From positions 6,386,001-6,450,000 of the forward strand of contig NC_060112.1 in NCBI RefSeq assembly GCF_021155765.1: 64,000 bases of DNA. The letters are read 5' to 3'. Below are positions 38,201 to 51,000 of this stretch, piece by piece. The notes beneath the pieces were generated by a model. That model was not told where the DNA came from and searched no databases. It saw nothing but the letters and a program-made list of their open reading frames with translations. The stretch comes from Diprion similis (lineage: Eukaryota > Arthropoda > Insecta > Hymenoptera > Diprionidae). The first letter of the stretch is position 1; every line of letters begins with the position of its first letter. A program made the position numbers and the translations under genes.

Positions 38201-40789
38201 GTATTCTGAACAAGATTAGTCTACGTCGAATAAAACTTGTCTTAATACTCGTATATTCCTGACAATTTTGAAATGGTGTGAAACGAAACATCGATGTCCA
38301 AGCGTTTTTTCTAATTCTAGTATTTTGTATTTTTGCACTTTTAAAAGAGACAATCGCTGTTTGCGAATATAATAATGTCTCTAATACGTGATTTACGACT
38401 ATCTCATATCGAAATGACTAAAAAAATGTGATTCGAACCCCCTTAAAAAGCTCGACTCGTGTCAGGCATGTATTTTCCGTAATCGTCTGCTCTACATTTT
38501 GACTGGTATAATGTTTCAACCGACGCGATGGACCGGATGTTGGGAATTGTACAGCTCGGTATAACCGTGAGGCATAAATCACGGGGACAAGCCGCTGTAT
38601 TGTTTTAGATTTTGAACACCGAATGGCGTTGGAATAGAAAACCAATCGAGCAGAAGCAGTTTCTGATCGGTCGCATCTGCAACCGGGTGAAGAGACGTAA
38701 CGTCAATATCACATGTTGTGTCAAATGTATGCGCATACTAAGAAGAAGAGGAGGAAAAAAAAACAGCGAAAAAAATAAACTGGTCAACAGAGACGGCGCA
38801 AAAAATGCTGAATCAATCGTACAAAGTATTTTATTGCCGTTCAGCGACCAGAACTCCTTTCAAAAAACCATTCCTCGATGCTCTGCTCCGCGCTGTTCAA
38901 AAGAAAGAGACAACTACATGAGCCGGAAACTACTGGATGACCGGATGTTCGTTTCAGTGGGGTCAAAACGTACCCTGATAAATCCTCGTCTCCTGCAGCA
39001 GTTTGGCACCCGGTGCTATATAAGCCCCTTTTCTGTCAAACCTACACCAATTAACCTGTCACGATGTCGTCGTACTGTCGTCTTCGAATCCGAGAAGTAT
39101 AATAAAGACGCAGAAGCTGAAGTGTGTCTTTTACCTTTTTTCGCAATTCAGTTTCCGTCTTTCTTCCCTAGATGCACTTTTTATTCCCCCCTCATCCGGT
39201 TTCATTGTCCAATTATTTATATCAAGGGATTCGTCTGTTAATTATTTTTCACGGGAAATCAGAAGGTTTCGATAAACAGGAATGAGGAATGAATTTCATT
39301 TTGTTAGAATGGATTTTGAAAGTATAAAAAACGACTCTCATTTCATCTCGAAAAAATATCATTACGCTGTTTTTCAATGCTTTCACCGGGTTTCAACGAT
39401 TTCACGTAACTTTGTAAGACGTCGGAAGCATGAAAAAGGATTTGCGTTAGATTTAAAAAATTTTGGAATCCGATTACAAAGATTCCACATCGTTTAAAAA
39501 GATCTTAGAATTATGGAAAATAGAATTTTCATTCGATTTCCAAAGAGTTGAACGAAATTTTACCCGATTTTCGTCCATGGATTTCAAAGATATGATAACG
39601 ATATTTTCAAATCTTGATCAATGAAATCAAAAGAATTTTCTCCAAGTATTTCATTGTCCGTTCGACTCGAAAGGTAACCAACCTTCCGAAATAGCGAGTG
39701 ATAATCTCGACCTTTCTTTGAGGGAGAAACGAAGAGGGTCAGAACAAAGGCGTCGAATAGCATCGATTTCCTTCTAACGTATTAAAGAATCCAACAAAGT
39801 CTTACTTATTTTGTGCTGCAAGAGCGAATGAAGTCTTGATGTTTTCCTTTTTCTTTTCACGGCACACTCCTCTTCTCTTGGAGAAATAAATAAAGCAAAA
39901 TAAGAATTGGCCTGAATGCGCCAGCGACATAAATGTTCCTCGTAAAGGTCCCGGCGGATTGCTCCAGACACCGCGAGGTGGAAAACGAAGTCGGGATTCG
40001 CAGTATAAAGAGGAAGTAGAAAAGGGTCCGGACCGATTCGCGATACCATTCGTGCACAGTGATAATAACAACTGTTTCAACACTGAGAAGTAATCAGAGC
40101 ACAAAGCCGCGACTCCTGTGTTTTATCACGAAAACCTTTCAGATTTCCATCCCCGTGTAGGCAGCACACGGGCAACTCTCACCTCCAGGGACAATGTTCA
40201 ATTAAAATCCTAATCAGTTGTAAAACACCAGAGCTTGACTCTGTGGTCGCTGAATGTGCATGGCGCGTTGTTCCCTGAGTTGAGTTTATGTCGTAAGCCT
40301 CCTTGATGGAAACTGACTTTTCTTATTGAGGGTTTGTACTTTGCTTACTTTATGCTCTTCCGGCGTGGGCAAGGGAGTGGACAGAATCGAAACATGGGAG
40401 AAACTCATCACCTGCCGTTGCAAAACCTTTCCGGAAAAATTAACGCGCACACTCGCTATCGCTTTACGATCCTTGAAATCAAACAGAATGAAGTGATTTT
40501 TTTTTTTATGAATAATGTAGGTCCTGATATGAAATGCTCTTTGGTTTGAGAAAGAGAAATAACAAACCGTGTACAAAATCTTTGGCATTGTTGTCTGTAA
40601 CGTTGACCGTTAACAGAAATGCAATGACGTCGCCGCTGTGTAATATAAATAAATTATATTGCGATGTTAGAGTTCCTGATGATTCTTTGAACAATTTTTA
40701 GGTATCTGGCCAGTGAGCAAAATGATTCGAAGCCCGTTAGAATCGGATTAAAAACGTCAGGATTTTACGTGGCAGAAATAAATCACTGA

Positions 40790-41045
40790 ATTGATGTATC
40801 AATAGGTTTGTCAGTTAATTATGACTTACCCGAATTAATGAGAATCAATTGAATCAATGCTAAATAATTGAATGAATGGGACTAAACTGAGAAATAACTG
40901 AATTATGAAAAATTAAGTCAAATTGATTTGAATTAGTTTCGATTCGTGGCAGAATTATCTTTTTAGACAGGAAAAAAAATTGAATTGAATGAAACTAATT
41001 AAGTTGAATTACATGAATTAACTTGATTTAATTCAATTCAAAAAA
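40790..41045. repeat. Degenerate AATTGAAT-rich repeat
   Basis: AATTGAAT, AATTAAG, GAATTA and their complements recur through about 250 bases, ending in ACTTGATTTAATTCAATTCA. It looks like an expanded and decayed short tandem array; no larger unit could be read. Confidence 0.4.
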
Positions 41046-44000
41046 TTATCGTGTCACTAAAATCTCGATTTACTTCCCCCTCGGGGTTTAATCACTTCAA
41101 ACGTTACGGTGATAAAAAAAATTTCTCAAGTCGTTGATATTTTTTAACGTTATTCTTTCTTCTAGCCTTTTCTTCAAATATTACGGCCCATTCATCCCTA
41201 AAGGTTGGCTCTAGAGGACCGGATAGCTTCTTAAATTCCAGAACCGGGATGCAGTCGCTCTATGAAACAACTCAAAGCCAACGATAAATCAGACGATGAG
41301 CAGCTATGAGCGTTATCGTGCGGTGAGCAGATACGGGATGCAGCGGCAGTTTACTCGGTAAACAGAGTAAACTTGTTGGTCAGACAGCGGTTCGTAATCT
41401 ACATGGGTCATGAAAACCGGTGCTGCTGTTGCTGCTGCTGTTGTTGTGTGATTAAAGACAAATATTGAAAAGCGCGGGGTTCACGATGGAACATGGCCGG
41501 CGGAGAAAGACAGCAGCCAGCGAAAACCAGTCCGAAAAGAGTTGGAGAAAGGGTAAATCGGCTCTCGGTTCAGCGGCGCGATGCTCCTCGAAAAGAAGAC
41601 CGGAATCACCGTCAGCCTCGAGCACTGATCCGTCTCCCGGAATGAGAGAGGCACTCGCCGAACATTCCCTGCAGGGACTTTGCTCTAGCCAAGGATGAGA
41701 GCTGGCAGATATCGTTACACAATTTTCGCTCTCTTGAACTGCCGAGGGTGCAATTAGTCGCTCTCGTCCCATCCCTCGTAGTCCTGCATTATTCATCCTT
41801 ACCCCTTCGCTTCTTTCTACCCTGATTTGGATCTTCTATCTTCAACTTGTTGGACCTGCTGAATCTGGCTCGATGCACACTTCAGGGACTGGCCAACCAA
41901 CCTGCGAAATCAGAATTGACGTGCTCCTGAAGCGTGAAGAAGAAGCCGGCGAGTCGAGACTTGAGAAACTTTGAGGGACGGTTGTTATCGCTGTGGATAA
42001 TTATACCTACCCTCCAAGTTTTTTCAAGTTCACGGTTAATTTCGAGAACTTCTGCTCCTCCGCTTCTTTCTTATACCCTGAATTGATTCAAGTCATTTGA
42101 CCGGCAGTATAATTGACTCGGGTTCGTTTTAATCACGAAGCTTTGAAATGTCTGAATTTTAAACAGACGCTGGAGTTAAAACGGAATTTTATAGTCGCAG
42201 GAAGATTTCAACGGATCCATCACTCTGTTTGTGTTCCGAAATGAGAAAGCGAAACCGGAAAGGGGTTTGCGGATTTTTCCCGGAGAATGAAACGCCCCGG
42301 GGAAGTGACCGGCCGGAGATGGATCTCGGCTCAGAAAGAAGCCCGAATCCTTGTCCCCTTGCTTAGACCCGTCGCGTCGTTCCGAATCCTCAAAGCGATC
42401 TGGACCGTCGATGTCCATTTCAATCGACCATGCACAGAGCGTAAATCAACCCGCATAGACCGTGCAGACAGTTTCCAGTTAAGGGTGTCAACTGGTGAGT
42501 ACGAGACGATGGTACAAGTGACGATTATTTTTTTGAACGTGGAGAAATAAGAGAAGTGTGAAAGGACTTGGGCCTAAATGGATTTGAATAATTGGTTCAG
42601 TGTGCCGTTAACAGATTGGAGTGTAGGTATTGTACCGGGTGTATCAGCAACGGGAATTGAATTTCGTAGCAGCCGAGCAGGTGTGTGGTAGGAAGCGTTT
42701 CGATACGGTGATCCGAGTCGATGCAGGCTATTCGGAACAGCCAGGCAGGTATAATAATGCGGAGGCGCTCGAGCGGCGTTGAAATTTTCAATCACGTTGA
42801 TTCCCAGCGAACAGTGCACCCACACATACGCCCATTGAGCGGGGCAGCAACAATGGGCTCGAAAAATGAATTTCAATCAATTTGTGCATTTTATAATCTG
42901 TCGGCGCAGCTCTGTTCGAGGGTCTCGCAAACGGGGGGAAAAAAGGGAGAGACAAAGAGGCAATCAAACGCGAAAGAGTCGGGCCAAATCCCCCTGTAAT
43001 TGAACCAATGATATTTTCGCTTTTTTGTATATCACATCAGCGAGAAGATGAGGGAGCGTGTATTTTTCGAGCAGTCTTTTACCGACGGTGAACGAAATAC
43101 CGAAACTGTTGGGATATTTTCTACCTCGAGGTACTACCTCCAATGTCCATGCATACAAATCAAAACCTTCGGGAAGGTGTGTCAGTTTCTTTTTGGGGGT
43201 TTCATAACGCGAAAGCGCGTTGCCTGGCGGGAAGAGAACGATTCAATTCAACGCCCCTCGGTTCGCGGAATTTTCATCCCTTTCAAATTCGCTGAATGAA
43301 AGTGAAATCCGGTTATTCAAACCACCTTAAGAAACGCAGGTTAGGATCAGGGCTACGGAACTGCGTCGCGGTTGATCATGATCAAGGCTCGGTTCACAGA
43401 TGCACAAGTTTCGGGATTCAATTTTCCTCCGAGAATCGGAGCTTCGGTATACGATACCCGGAATGCATCTCGTAGAAATTTTCTACTGCACACTGTGGCA
43501 GAAGCTGCCCGGACAATCAAATTTTATCGCAAAAGGAAGATCAACGCTGACGGTAATATTAGTTTTGAAAATTGGGGGAGCAGGTGCAGTTTTCAGGATA
43601 TAGAAAAATACCAGCGTGCACAGAAAACGTGTCGACGAGGTCAGGGGGAAATTCAATCCTCTAAGGATCCTTTCTGTATATCTGTACATTCGTACCTGAG
43701 GAAACGAACCCAGTGACATCGAAAGCGCAGTTTTTTTCATTCAAACAAAAAGGTTGCAGGTCAAACCCGGAGCGTAGAACGAAGTCGGAAACTGGTATTG
43801 ACGCGGAACAGCGATCGTTAAGTCAATGATTTATTCGAAAATCGAACGACCGACCGAAATGCCGAAACGGCTGCAGGCTGGACTCGCAATTGTGTGTGTT
43901 TATAGTCGCAGCGCTGGGGGGGAAAACACATGTCCAAAACATTACGTCGAGTGCAGAAACGTTCATCGCTGACAGGATCATCTGGTAGTTGGGGGGCGAT

Positions 44001-44162
44001 AGGCGTTCACCAAGCGAGCAGGATGTTATTGCTCGAACGCCATTCCTGGTCAAAATACAACCGCGCGATCGAGGGTTAGGTACATTAGGTAAACAATAAC
44101 GCGAGCCAACGAACGTTTTCCCTGCGGCATGAATTCGGAACCTACCCTTGACGAGCACCAAA

Positions 44163-44309
44163 ATGGCCGAAAAACTTCTGGAACTTGCGTCGTTGCTCCA
44201 ATTAGTGTACGGCGAAGACTTGGCCGGTCTGCAAGCTGCAAACGGGGCGTATTCATTATGGGGCTCCCCAACTACTGGAGAAATTTTCACTGCTATTGAT
44301 CGAGTTTGA
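44163..44309 (+). CDS. Possible 48-residue small ORF
   Basis: The ATG has a strong context (CAAAATGGCC) and the frame runs 48 codons to TGA. The product starts MAEKLLELASLLQLVYGEDL and ends in EIFTAIDRV, an acidic, leucine-rich composition that looks like an amphipathic helix. It lies in the G+C-richer, otherwise gene-free stretch between 41 and 47 kb. A longer frame (164 codons) runs antisense through the same DNA, so chance openness is a real possibility. No family is recognised. Confidence 0.18.
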   Translation: MAEKLLELASLLQLVYGEDLAGLQAANGAYSLWGSPTTGEIFTAIDRV

Positions 44310-44433
44310 GAAGCCATTGGAACTTTCCCCTGCAGCGGTGCTTGACGCGCGTTGCTGGTGTAAAATATTCACCGGAAACAGTCCCACGTGTCAGGTTTCA
44401 AATCGAGCTGAACGTCAATCGGATCATGATGCC

Positions 44434-44660
44434 GGTCAAAGTTCAAGTTCGGTCTAATCGTTACATCGAATGGCTGAAGCTCCGAATGGTCAAAATCTTG
44501 AATGGTCGAAACTCCGAATGATCCAAACACCGAATGACGAAAGTCCGTGAATTGTTTCCTACATATGAAAAGGTTGGCAACGTTTGGAGTTTCAACCATT
44601 CGCGATTCCGAGTACTTGGAATTTGGACATTCGATGTAACGGTCAGTCTGAACTTTGACC
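44434..44660. mobile_element. Foldback element built from 16-bp tandem units
   Basis: The left end GGTCAAAGTTCAAG...CGTTACATCGAATG is repeated in inverted form at the right end (reverse complement GGTCAAAGTTCAGACTG...CGTTACATCGAATG). Inside the left arm are five units of about 16 bp, starting at 44468, 44484, 44500, 44516 and 44532, approximating GAATGGTCGAAACTCC. The right arm holds inverted, more diverged copies of the same unit (for example the complement of GAATGGTTGAAACTCC). This is foldback-transposon architecture. No coding capacity and no clear target duplication are seen. Confidence 0.65.
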
Positions 44661-46960
44661 CGTAGCCTTTGAATCAAATGGTGATGGAGGAGATCCAGCT
44701 CCATCTCAAAGTGCAGGATGGACTTTGTCCTTGTTTGACAAAGGGCGAACTCCTCCATCTCCAGACGGTCGATTTCACTGTCGGCTGAAAGCCTACCGTT
44801 TGCGATGCATTCCGTTAACTCGATTAGGCCGCTCTCAGCGAGGCATCGGAGATAGAGAGAGAGAGAAGACGTCACTCCGGAGTCTGCAAGAGTCTGTATA
44901 CTCTGCACCAGGGACTTTGATGCGGCTGTCTATCCACGGAGAGAGTGAAGAGAGACGATCGTTAATTGCAGATGAGTAAACCGCGGCTCTCTGTGCATCG
45001 TGTGAGGAGGACGAGGAGGCGACAGTGGATGCCAAGCACTCGGGGACCCGATTGCTCGACGCAGCCATCACCGGCCGCAAAGTTGCAGAGGGTGCCTCGT
45101 CGCGGCAAATTGGTTTCGCAGAAGCAACAACAGGTTTATTATTCTAGCGGAATAACTAGTCGGTGGTTAAGTGGCTGCCAATTACATCGGGAATCGAGTT
45201 ACAGGCGATAGGGAAAACCGCGCGTCATGGCGACAAGGCAAGCGCGCCAAATTCAAAATCGACGATCTTGAGCCAGCACCAAGGTGGCTGGCGTGATGCC
45301 GATGAGAATGGTACGGGCTTTGAAACCTGCGGAAGCGCAGCTGCTCTTATTTCGACGTGAAATACTGCACGATGGTTCGAGCGGCTCGTTTACTCGCTGA
45401 TACGGAAAGCCGGATGGTGTCTGGCCTCCGAGCCAAGAGGGTTTCTCACCCGGCCAAGTCGAAGCTGTTCCTGAGTCGAAGGACCAAAAGGAATGACTGG
45501 CCTGATATTTTCACCTGGTGAAAGGAGAGACTCGAGGTTCATCTCGTAGTTTCTAAACGCGTGTCGTCTCGGCCACACGTCTCTCGTATCCTACTTTATG
45601 CCGGGCTAGATATATGTTTCATATTTTCAAGGAACAGTTTTACCACCTAATGAGGGTATTTACATGCGGAACGCGTCCACGAGCTGCGGTAATTACGAGT
45701 TTTCATTCTCTCCGGCGGGCCGAGTGCCCCGGCTCCATGGCTCGATATGGTCTCCGGTACTGCAGCTACTCGGGTTCGGCCACATTGTTCAAATGTACGC
45801 TTTGTCTCTGTGCTGCGCTGCGCCGAGCTGCTGTTGTACCTACGGAAAAACCTCTTCCACGGATACACACGACACGACTTGGGTCTCCACCCTGCGCCTG
45901 AAACGAAGAAAGTGTAGCCAAGAGGAGTAACTAATCCGTCATTGTTTAGCCCGACGTAATGTCCAGAGTCAGGCTAATCTGCAGCGTAGCCTTGATCAAT
46001 GTGGGTGTTAAAAAAATATTGTGGAACAAGGTGTTGAACCTGGCAACGTCATCGTGGAATTAATTCCACCAGCGAATTGCTCCTCGATTGTTATATCTCC
46101 AACGATGTATAATTCACCTTGGCAAATCACGTACTCGACGAGAGTAAAATCCAGATCGAGATAATCGCGACGTATGTGCGAAAAGCCTCGCCTGCAGAGT
46201 ACAAACCCTTGTTCCGAGTTTATGGTGAACACTTAATGTTCGGGCCAAGAGTAACAGATGTAGAAACGTAAAAATCACACATTCAGGCTGAAAGAGTCCA
46301 TTCTCCTACCATCTTGACAGTACAACAACTGATACAATGCTTCCAGACGACAGTCTGCTTATGGTTCTGAAATCGAGACTAGCAACTATTTGAGAGTCGA
46401 TTCGAAATAGTACTTCGAATTCATACAAGATAGTTCGACGAAGTAACTAATCACGGGTTTAACCGACATCAGAACAAGTTTGCACAACTGACTCAAAGTG
46501 CAACGAACGGTACTCTCAAAATCGAAAACACATTCGACACGGGCAAAACTTTTCGACATCGTCGAGTAGGTCTGTCCATGCAATCATCGAAACGACGAAG
46601 CGTCCAATTCCAGTCAGGACGGACGTGAAACAAGTCTCGTCGAGATTGAACGACCTTGGGTCCGAAGAGGTATCAGGCTGCGGTTTTATTTGCATGTCGA
46701 TTGAGCGTTGCGTCAGAGTATCGGACCTGCACCACACGGCCCACACGTGACTTAGTGCCGGTCGAAGAGGTCGAAGTAGTGAAAAAGAACGCCGCGGCGT
46801 GATTTCGCGGTGGGAACCTCTTGACCAGGAGGGTCGCTCCCTCGGGAGCCGGGCTCCAGGTACCCACGATCTATCCTTCCATTGACCGCCACTCCATTAT
46901 CAGGACAGTAACGGCATGACCCTGACGCCAGGCCCATTGTTAGCTTATCGGGAACGTACG

Positions 46961-46962
<2 letters not shown>

Positions 46963-46994
<32 letters not shown>
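46963..46994 (+). repeat. (CT)n microsatellite
   Basis: About sixteen CT units in G+C-richer intergenic DNA. Confidence 0.9.
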
Positions 46995-46997
<3 letters not shown>

Positions 46998-47594
46998 CTC
47001 TCGGGGTACCGAAAGATTATCCGACTGACCTCTGTCCAGCGACACCGACGCCGAGTTGACCACCGTTAAGACCAATTCCGGTGGTTCTGCTCGACCACCG
47101 GAACTTCGGAAAGGACCGCGTTTCCCCGATTAAACGACCCGTGCTCTTCAACCAACGAGACAATTTTCTCATTCCGAATCTACCGAGGCACGATATTCGT
47201 CCACAAAATATTGTCAGATCTATCGATTTAACGTCCGGGTTTCGTGACGGACGTTAATATAGTCAGTCATGCAACATTGCAATATATAAATTTGCGATTC
47301 GTGATGCTATTTCTTTTTCTCGTTCTTCTTTCTCTGAGAAATATCACCGAGCGACAATTTTCGAATGACGTGTTCTAAGTCGTGCAGGGATAAAAAGCTT
47401 CGAGATTATCTGTATGATGTAAAGATATAACGCAGGTGTGTGGATCATTGGTTGATTAGGAATCAAACCTATCATTGAGATTTAATCTGATTTTTTTAAT
47501 GCCTGTTATTGTCAGAACAAATTTTTGATCGGACAGTTCACATCAGTTAGGACAATATAAATTGATAAGAAACGTTAATTTCAATTTGTTTTCG

Positions 47595-47600
47595 TTTATT
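47595..47600 (-). promoter_or_regulatory. Candidate polyadenylation signal for the hydroxylase gene
   Basis: TTTATT on the plus strand is AATAAA on the minus strand, about 485 bases after the stop codon at 48085. It is the first exact AATAAA I find downstream in transcript direction. Variant signals closer to the stop are possible. Confidence 0.35.
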
Positions 47601-48084
47601 TTACTCTTCGATTACAACTAAATGATATCTATCTTTTGATTCACAGAAAATTTTCTTTCCGTGATAATAACTAATTACAATATTAATTGCATTATTAATT
47701 ACAATATGTCAATGCACTGGTATCTAAAATTATTACTTTTTAGTTCAACTACATTACTAACTATATTTATAGAAAAAAATTATTATCATACCGACGGTGG
47801 TGATCCTGGTATATCGCAAGAATTTAAATAACATAGATCGTTGACAAAAAGTTTGAGACCAACTGGGCACCAATTATAAGTGTACCAAATATCCCGCAGT
47901 GATTCGTCGACTAGCTGTAATATAACATGAGCCGAAAACTTTGAAATGATTTTTTTCTTCTCTCACATTTCAAATAGAGAAAAATCGTTGCCCTGAAATT
48001 ATTCTTCATACTCACAGCTCCTCGTTCCTAAAGCCGTGTATGAAAATTGATGAACAAATCTTGACGACCGACTCGCGCGTTGAC

Positions 48085-51000
48085 CTATTCCAACTTCTTG
48101 CCCTCCAAGTCCTTCTTCGATATTTTGTATATCAGTTTGTTGCCCCTGTAGGCGAGGGGGTTCTCAGAATCTCGCTCCTCTATATCAGCCTCAATTTCGT
48201 TGCTGGTAGCCTCGCTGATCAGTTTCCCCTTTCCGTAGTAAGTGTCCTCCGTGTAGATTCGGTCCTTCTGCCTGTACGTGCCGTGGATCTGGAAGAGGAA
48301 AGATAATAATGGCGGTGTGTAAATAACGGCGAAAATGGAAGCCGAGAATCGGAAACGGAAATGCGTGAAACCTTGTCCCAGATGAAGCAGTTGAAGCCGA
48401 AGTTGACGTGGAAGTATTGGTGATGGTTGTCGTGGAAGATCGCGTCCGGCTGCCAGGGCTGCCACCAGTATGCCTTGAAGTTGATGCCGGAGTGATCGAT
48501 GATGCCGTGGTAGTAGTTGTACATCGCGATTGTGCAGTAAGGCACTGTAACGAGGTAATTAGGGGCTTACGGGGGTGGAAGACGGGGGGTGGGAAGCCGT
48601 AGAGGCCGAGACCAGGTCGAGAAAAATTTCTACTCGTTCTTACAATAGAGTCCTCGACTGTTTTCATTTTCTTATCATAATCGAAGAAAGTGTAATTCTC
48701 GGTACAAAGTAAAAATTAGTTCATTAACTGTAACCGGACAATCTGGTACTTGGTACTATTTTCTTTGGTCACTTGTAATTTTCAGAACTGTAGCATCGGC
48801 AGTTTGAAACTTCTGGAACTAGTTTGACAACGCTTGCAATCATTCTATAACCCTTTAAAATTTACTTGAAACTACTTAGAAACCAGTTAAAACTCATTGA
48901 AATAGTTTCAAGCTCTACATGGCCGTTTCAAAACCGCTTAAAATAACATGAAACCACTTAGAAATCGTTTAAAACTTTGTAGAATCAATTTGAAACCATT
49001 TATAATCATTTTAAAACTACTTGAGACTACTTGAAAGTACTTAAAAGTTGTTTGAAGCTGTACGAAATTAGTTTAAGACCGTTGAAAATGATTTCTCAAT
49101 CGCTTGAAACCGTTTGAAACCACTTTGTTATCGTTTGAGACTCAGAGAAATAAATTTAAAAAAATGCTTGAGACTTCTTGAAACTATTTAGTAACCGGTT
49201 GAAACTGTTTTTGAAATCAATATGAAACAGGTTGGAATGAATTTGAAAGTGTTCGAAATCATTTATCCTTGATCTGAAAGTGAATAACCTCTCACTGGTA
49301 CTAGATTTTCTTGCTATTTGAACAATACGTAAATGATTATCGTAACGATACCAATTCGACTGAAAATTCTCGGTGTCTTAAAAAAATGACATTCTCCGCA
49401 GTATGCAGAGATTACAGCACGGCTGCAAGCATTCCTGATCCGTCGGTTGAAACCAGATTCAGGAGTTCGAGTGCAAAATAGCTCTCGAATTGAATTCGAG
49501 AATCTCTGGTCTCGCGGTTTTTGGGTATCATTCCATTTCCAACTCACCCCAATGCGTTGGCAGCGCGAACAGCGGAATGCAGAGGCATATTTGAATGTGG
49601 AGGATCTCGACCGGGTGGATCGCGGTCACTGAGAAGGCAGTCGGCTGTTTGTACTTGTGGTGTAGCTTGTGGAAGTGCTTGTAGAGCCAGGGGGTGTGGT
49701 AGGTACGATGGAGCCAGTACGTTGCGTAATCCTGCAGTACGTAAATTTCTCAAATTTAGAATTCCGCCGAGCCATATCTCCGTGAATGGAATTTCTTCCT
49801 CCTATCCCGTCATTCGCAACTGCCACGTCTGATTTTTATACTGAGATTGGTATGAAAACCACGAGCTACGACGAAATAAGAGGATGGATCTAGGAGGTCT
49901 CGGTATTGAATCAAAGCTCGAGCTCAAAACTCAATGGAAACTGGTTTAGGGATGAATGACATCTACAGTTCGGTATAAACGATTTTCAAACGAAACAATC
50001 ACCAAGTAAATACTGCAAAAATACAGCTGTGGTCAAAAAATATTCCCTTGATGTGGAGAAACAAAAAAGAATTAACGGAGAAAGATCAGTTATTAATAAT
50101 TGTTAATAAATCACAGACTATTGTGCCGTCTTCTTTAAGAAGTGAAAAAAAACTGCACCCCTAATCCAATTTCAGGAAATCGTAGCTCGTTTTGATTTTG
50201 AATACGAACTGCGAGAACTTGAATTTTTATTGAACTTTTGAATGAACTGTAAAGTTAGTACAGGTTGCGTGTAATTATTGATGTTTAATTTCAGAACTAA
50301 TTCATCTCATAAAAAATCCATGTGAAGATTATTTATACAGAATCTAATAACCGACAAAATGATAAATAACATTCATTGGAATTTGAGAATCTATACAAAT
50401 CTAACGATAAAAAGAACGCGGAACTATTTCTATCAAAATTCACGATTTTCATTGTTTTTTCTTTTACGTGTCACCAGAACAATTTTCTTCCATAAAACCT
50501 ATCATAGTCCGTTTCCGGAAATAGTTGTAAGCCTGCAATTTTTAATTATTTCGACCTGACTGTACACGTGATTCATCCTTAATTAGAACCCTGAAATAGA
50601 GATTTGACGTTTACCACGTAGACGTTGAAGTACCGTCCCACGTTTCGTGGAATGCGTTTAAATTCGATTGTGGTGAACACGTAGGAAGTAAACGACACCG
50701 AATGAATGATTACCTCGAACACAGATTCCCGGGAAATGAATTTCAAGCTTTCCCTTTACGCGATTAAATTTTCGGGAAAAAGGCTGGCGTACGGTTTGCT
50801 GCATGAGGCAAAGTTTGATCGGGGTGGATTTCCCCCGGAAACGGGGCCGAGCTTACGGCTAACGATTCGATAATCAGGTTTGTTCTAACACAAAAGACTC
50901 TCCCGGCTAACTCAATAATAAGTACAGCAGCCATGGCGAATTTAATCAGCGAAACCTCCGCAGGAATCGAACCGAAACAGCGTCGCTAATTCGTTCCGCC

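Larger units (their letters stand above)
37381..47594. other. G+C-richer intergenic block without a recognisable gene
   Basis: Most of this block, especially 37400-37860 and 41200-47100, is visibly less AT-rich than the rest. Several frames of 100-180 codons occur on both strands, often overlapping antisense, which is what lower stop density alone produces. None shows a known domain, and splice-bounded exons could not be paired. It contains the foldback element at 44434-44660 and the AATTGAAT array. Confidence 0.5.

Noticed and set aside
38420..38445. Minus-strand GGGTTCGAATCAC followed by a T-run, like a tRNA B box and terminator
   Set aside because: No A box at the required distance and no cloverleaf can be drawn.
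43823..44317. 164-codon minus-strand frame beginning MASQTRSIAVK
   Set aside because: Good ATG context, but no recognisable domain, antisense to another open frame, and in a G+C-richer block where stops are rarer.
44369..44908. 179-codon minus-strand frame
   Set aside because: Most of it is translation of the foldback element and its 16-bp units.
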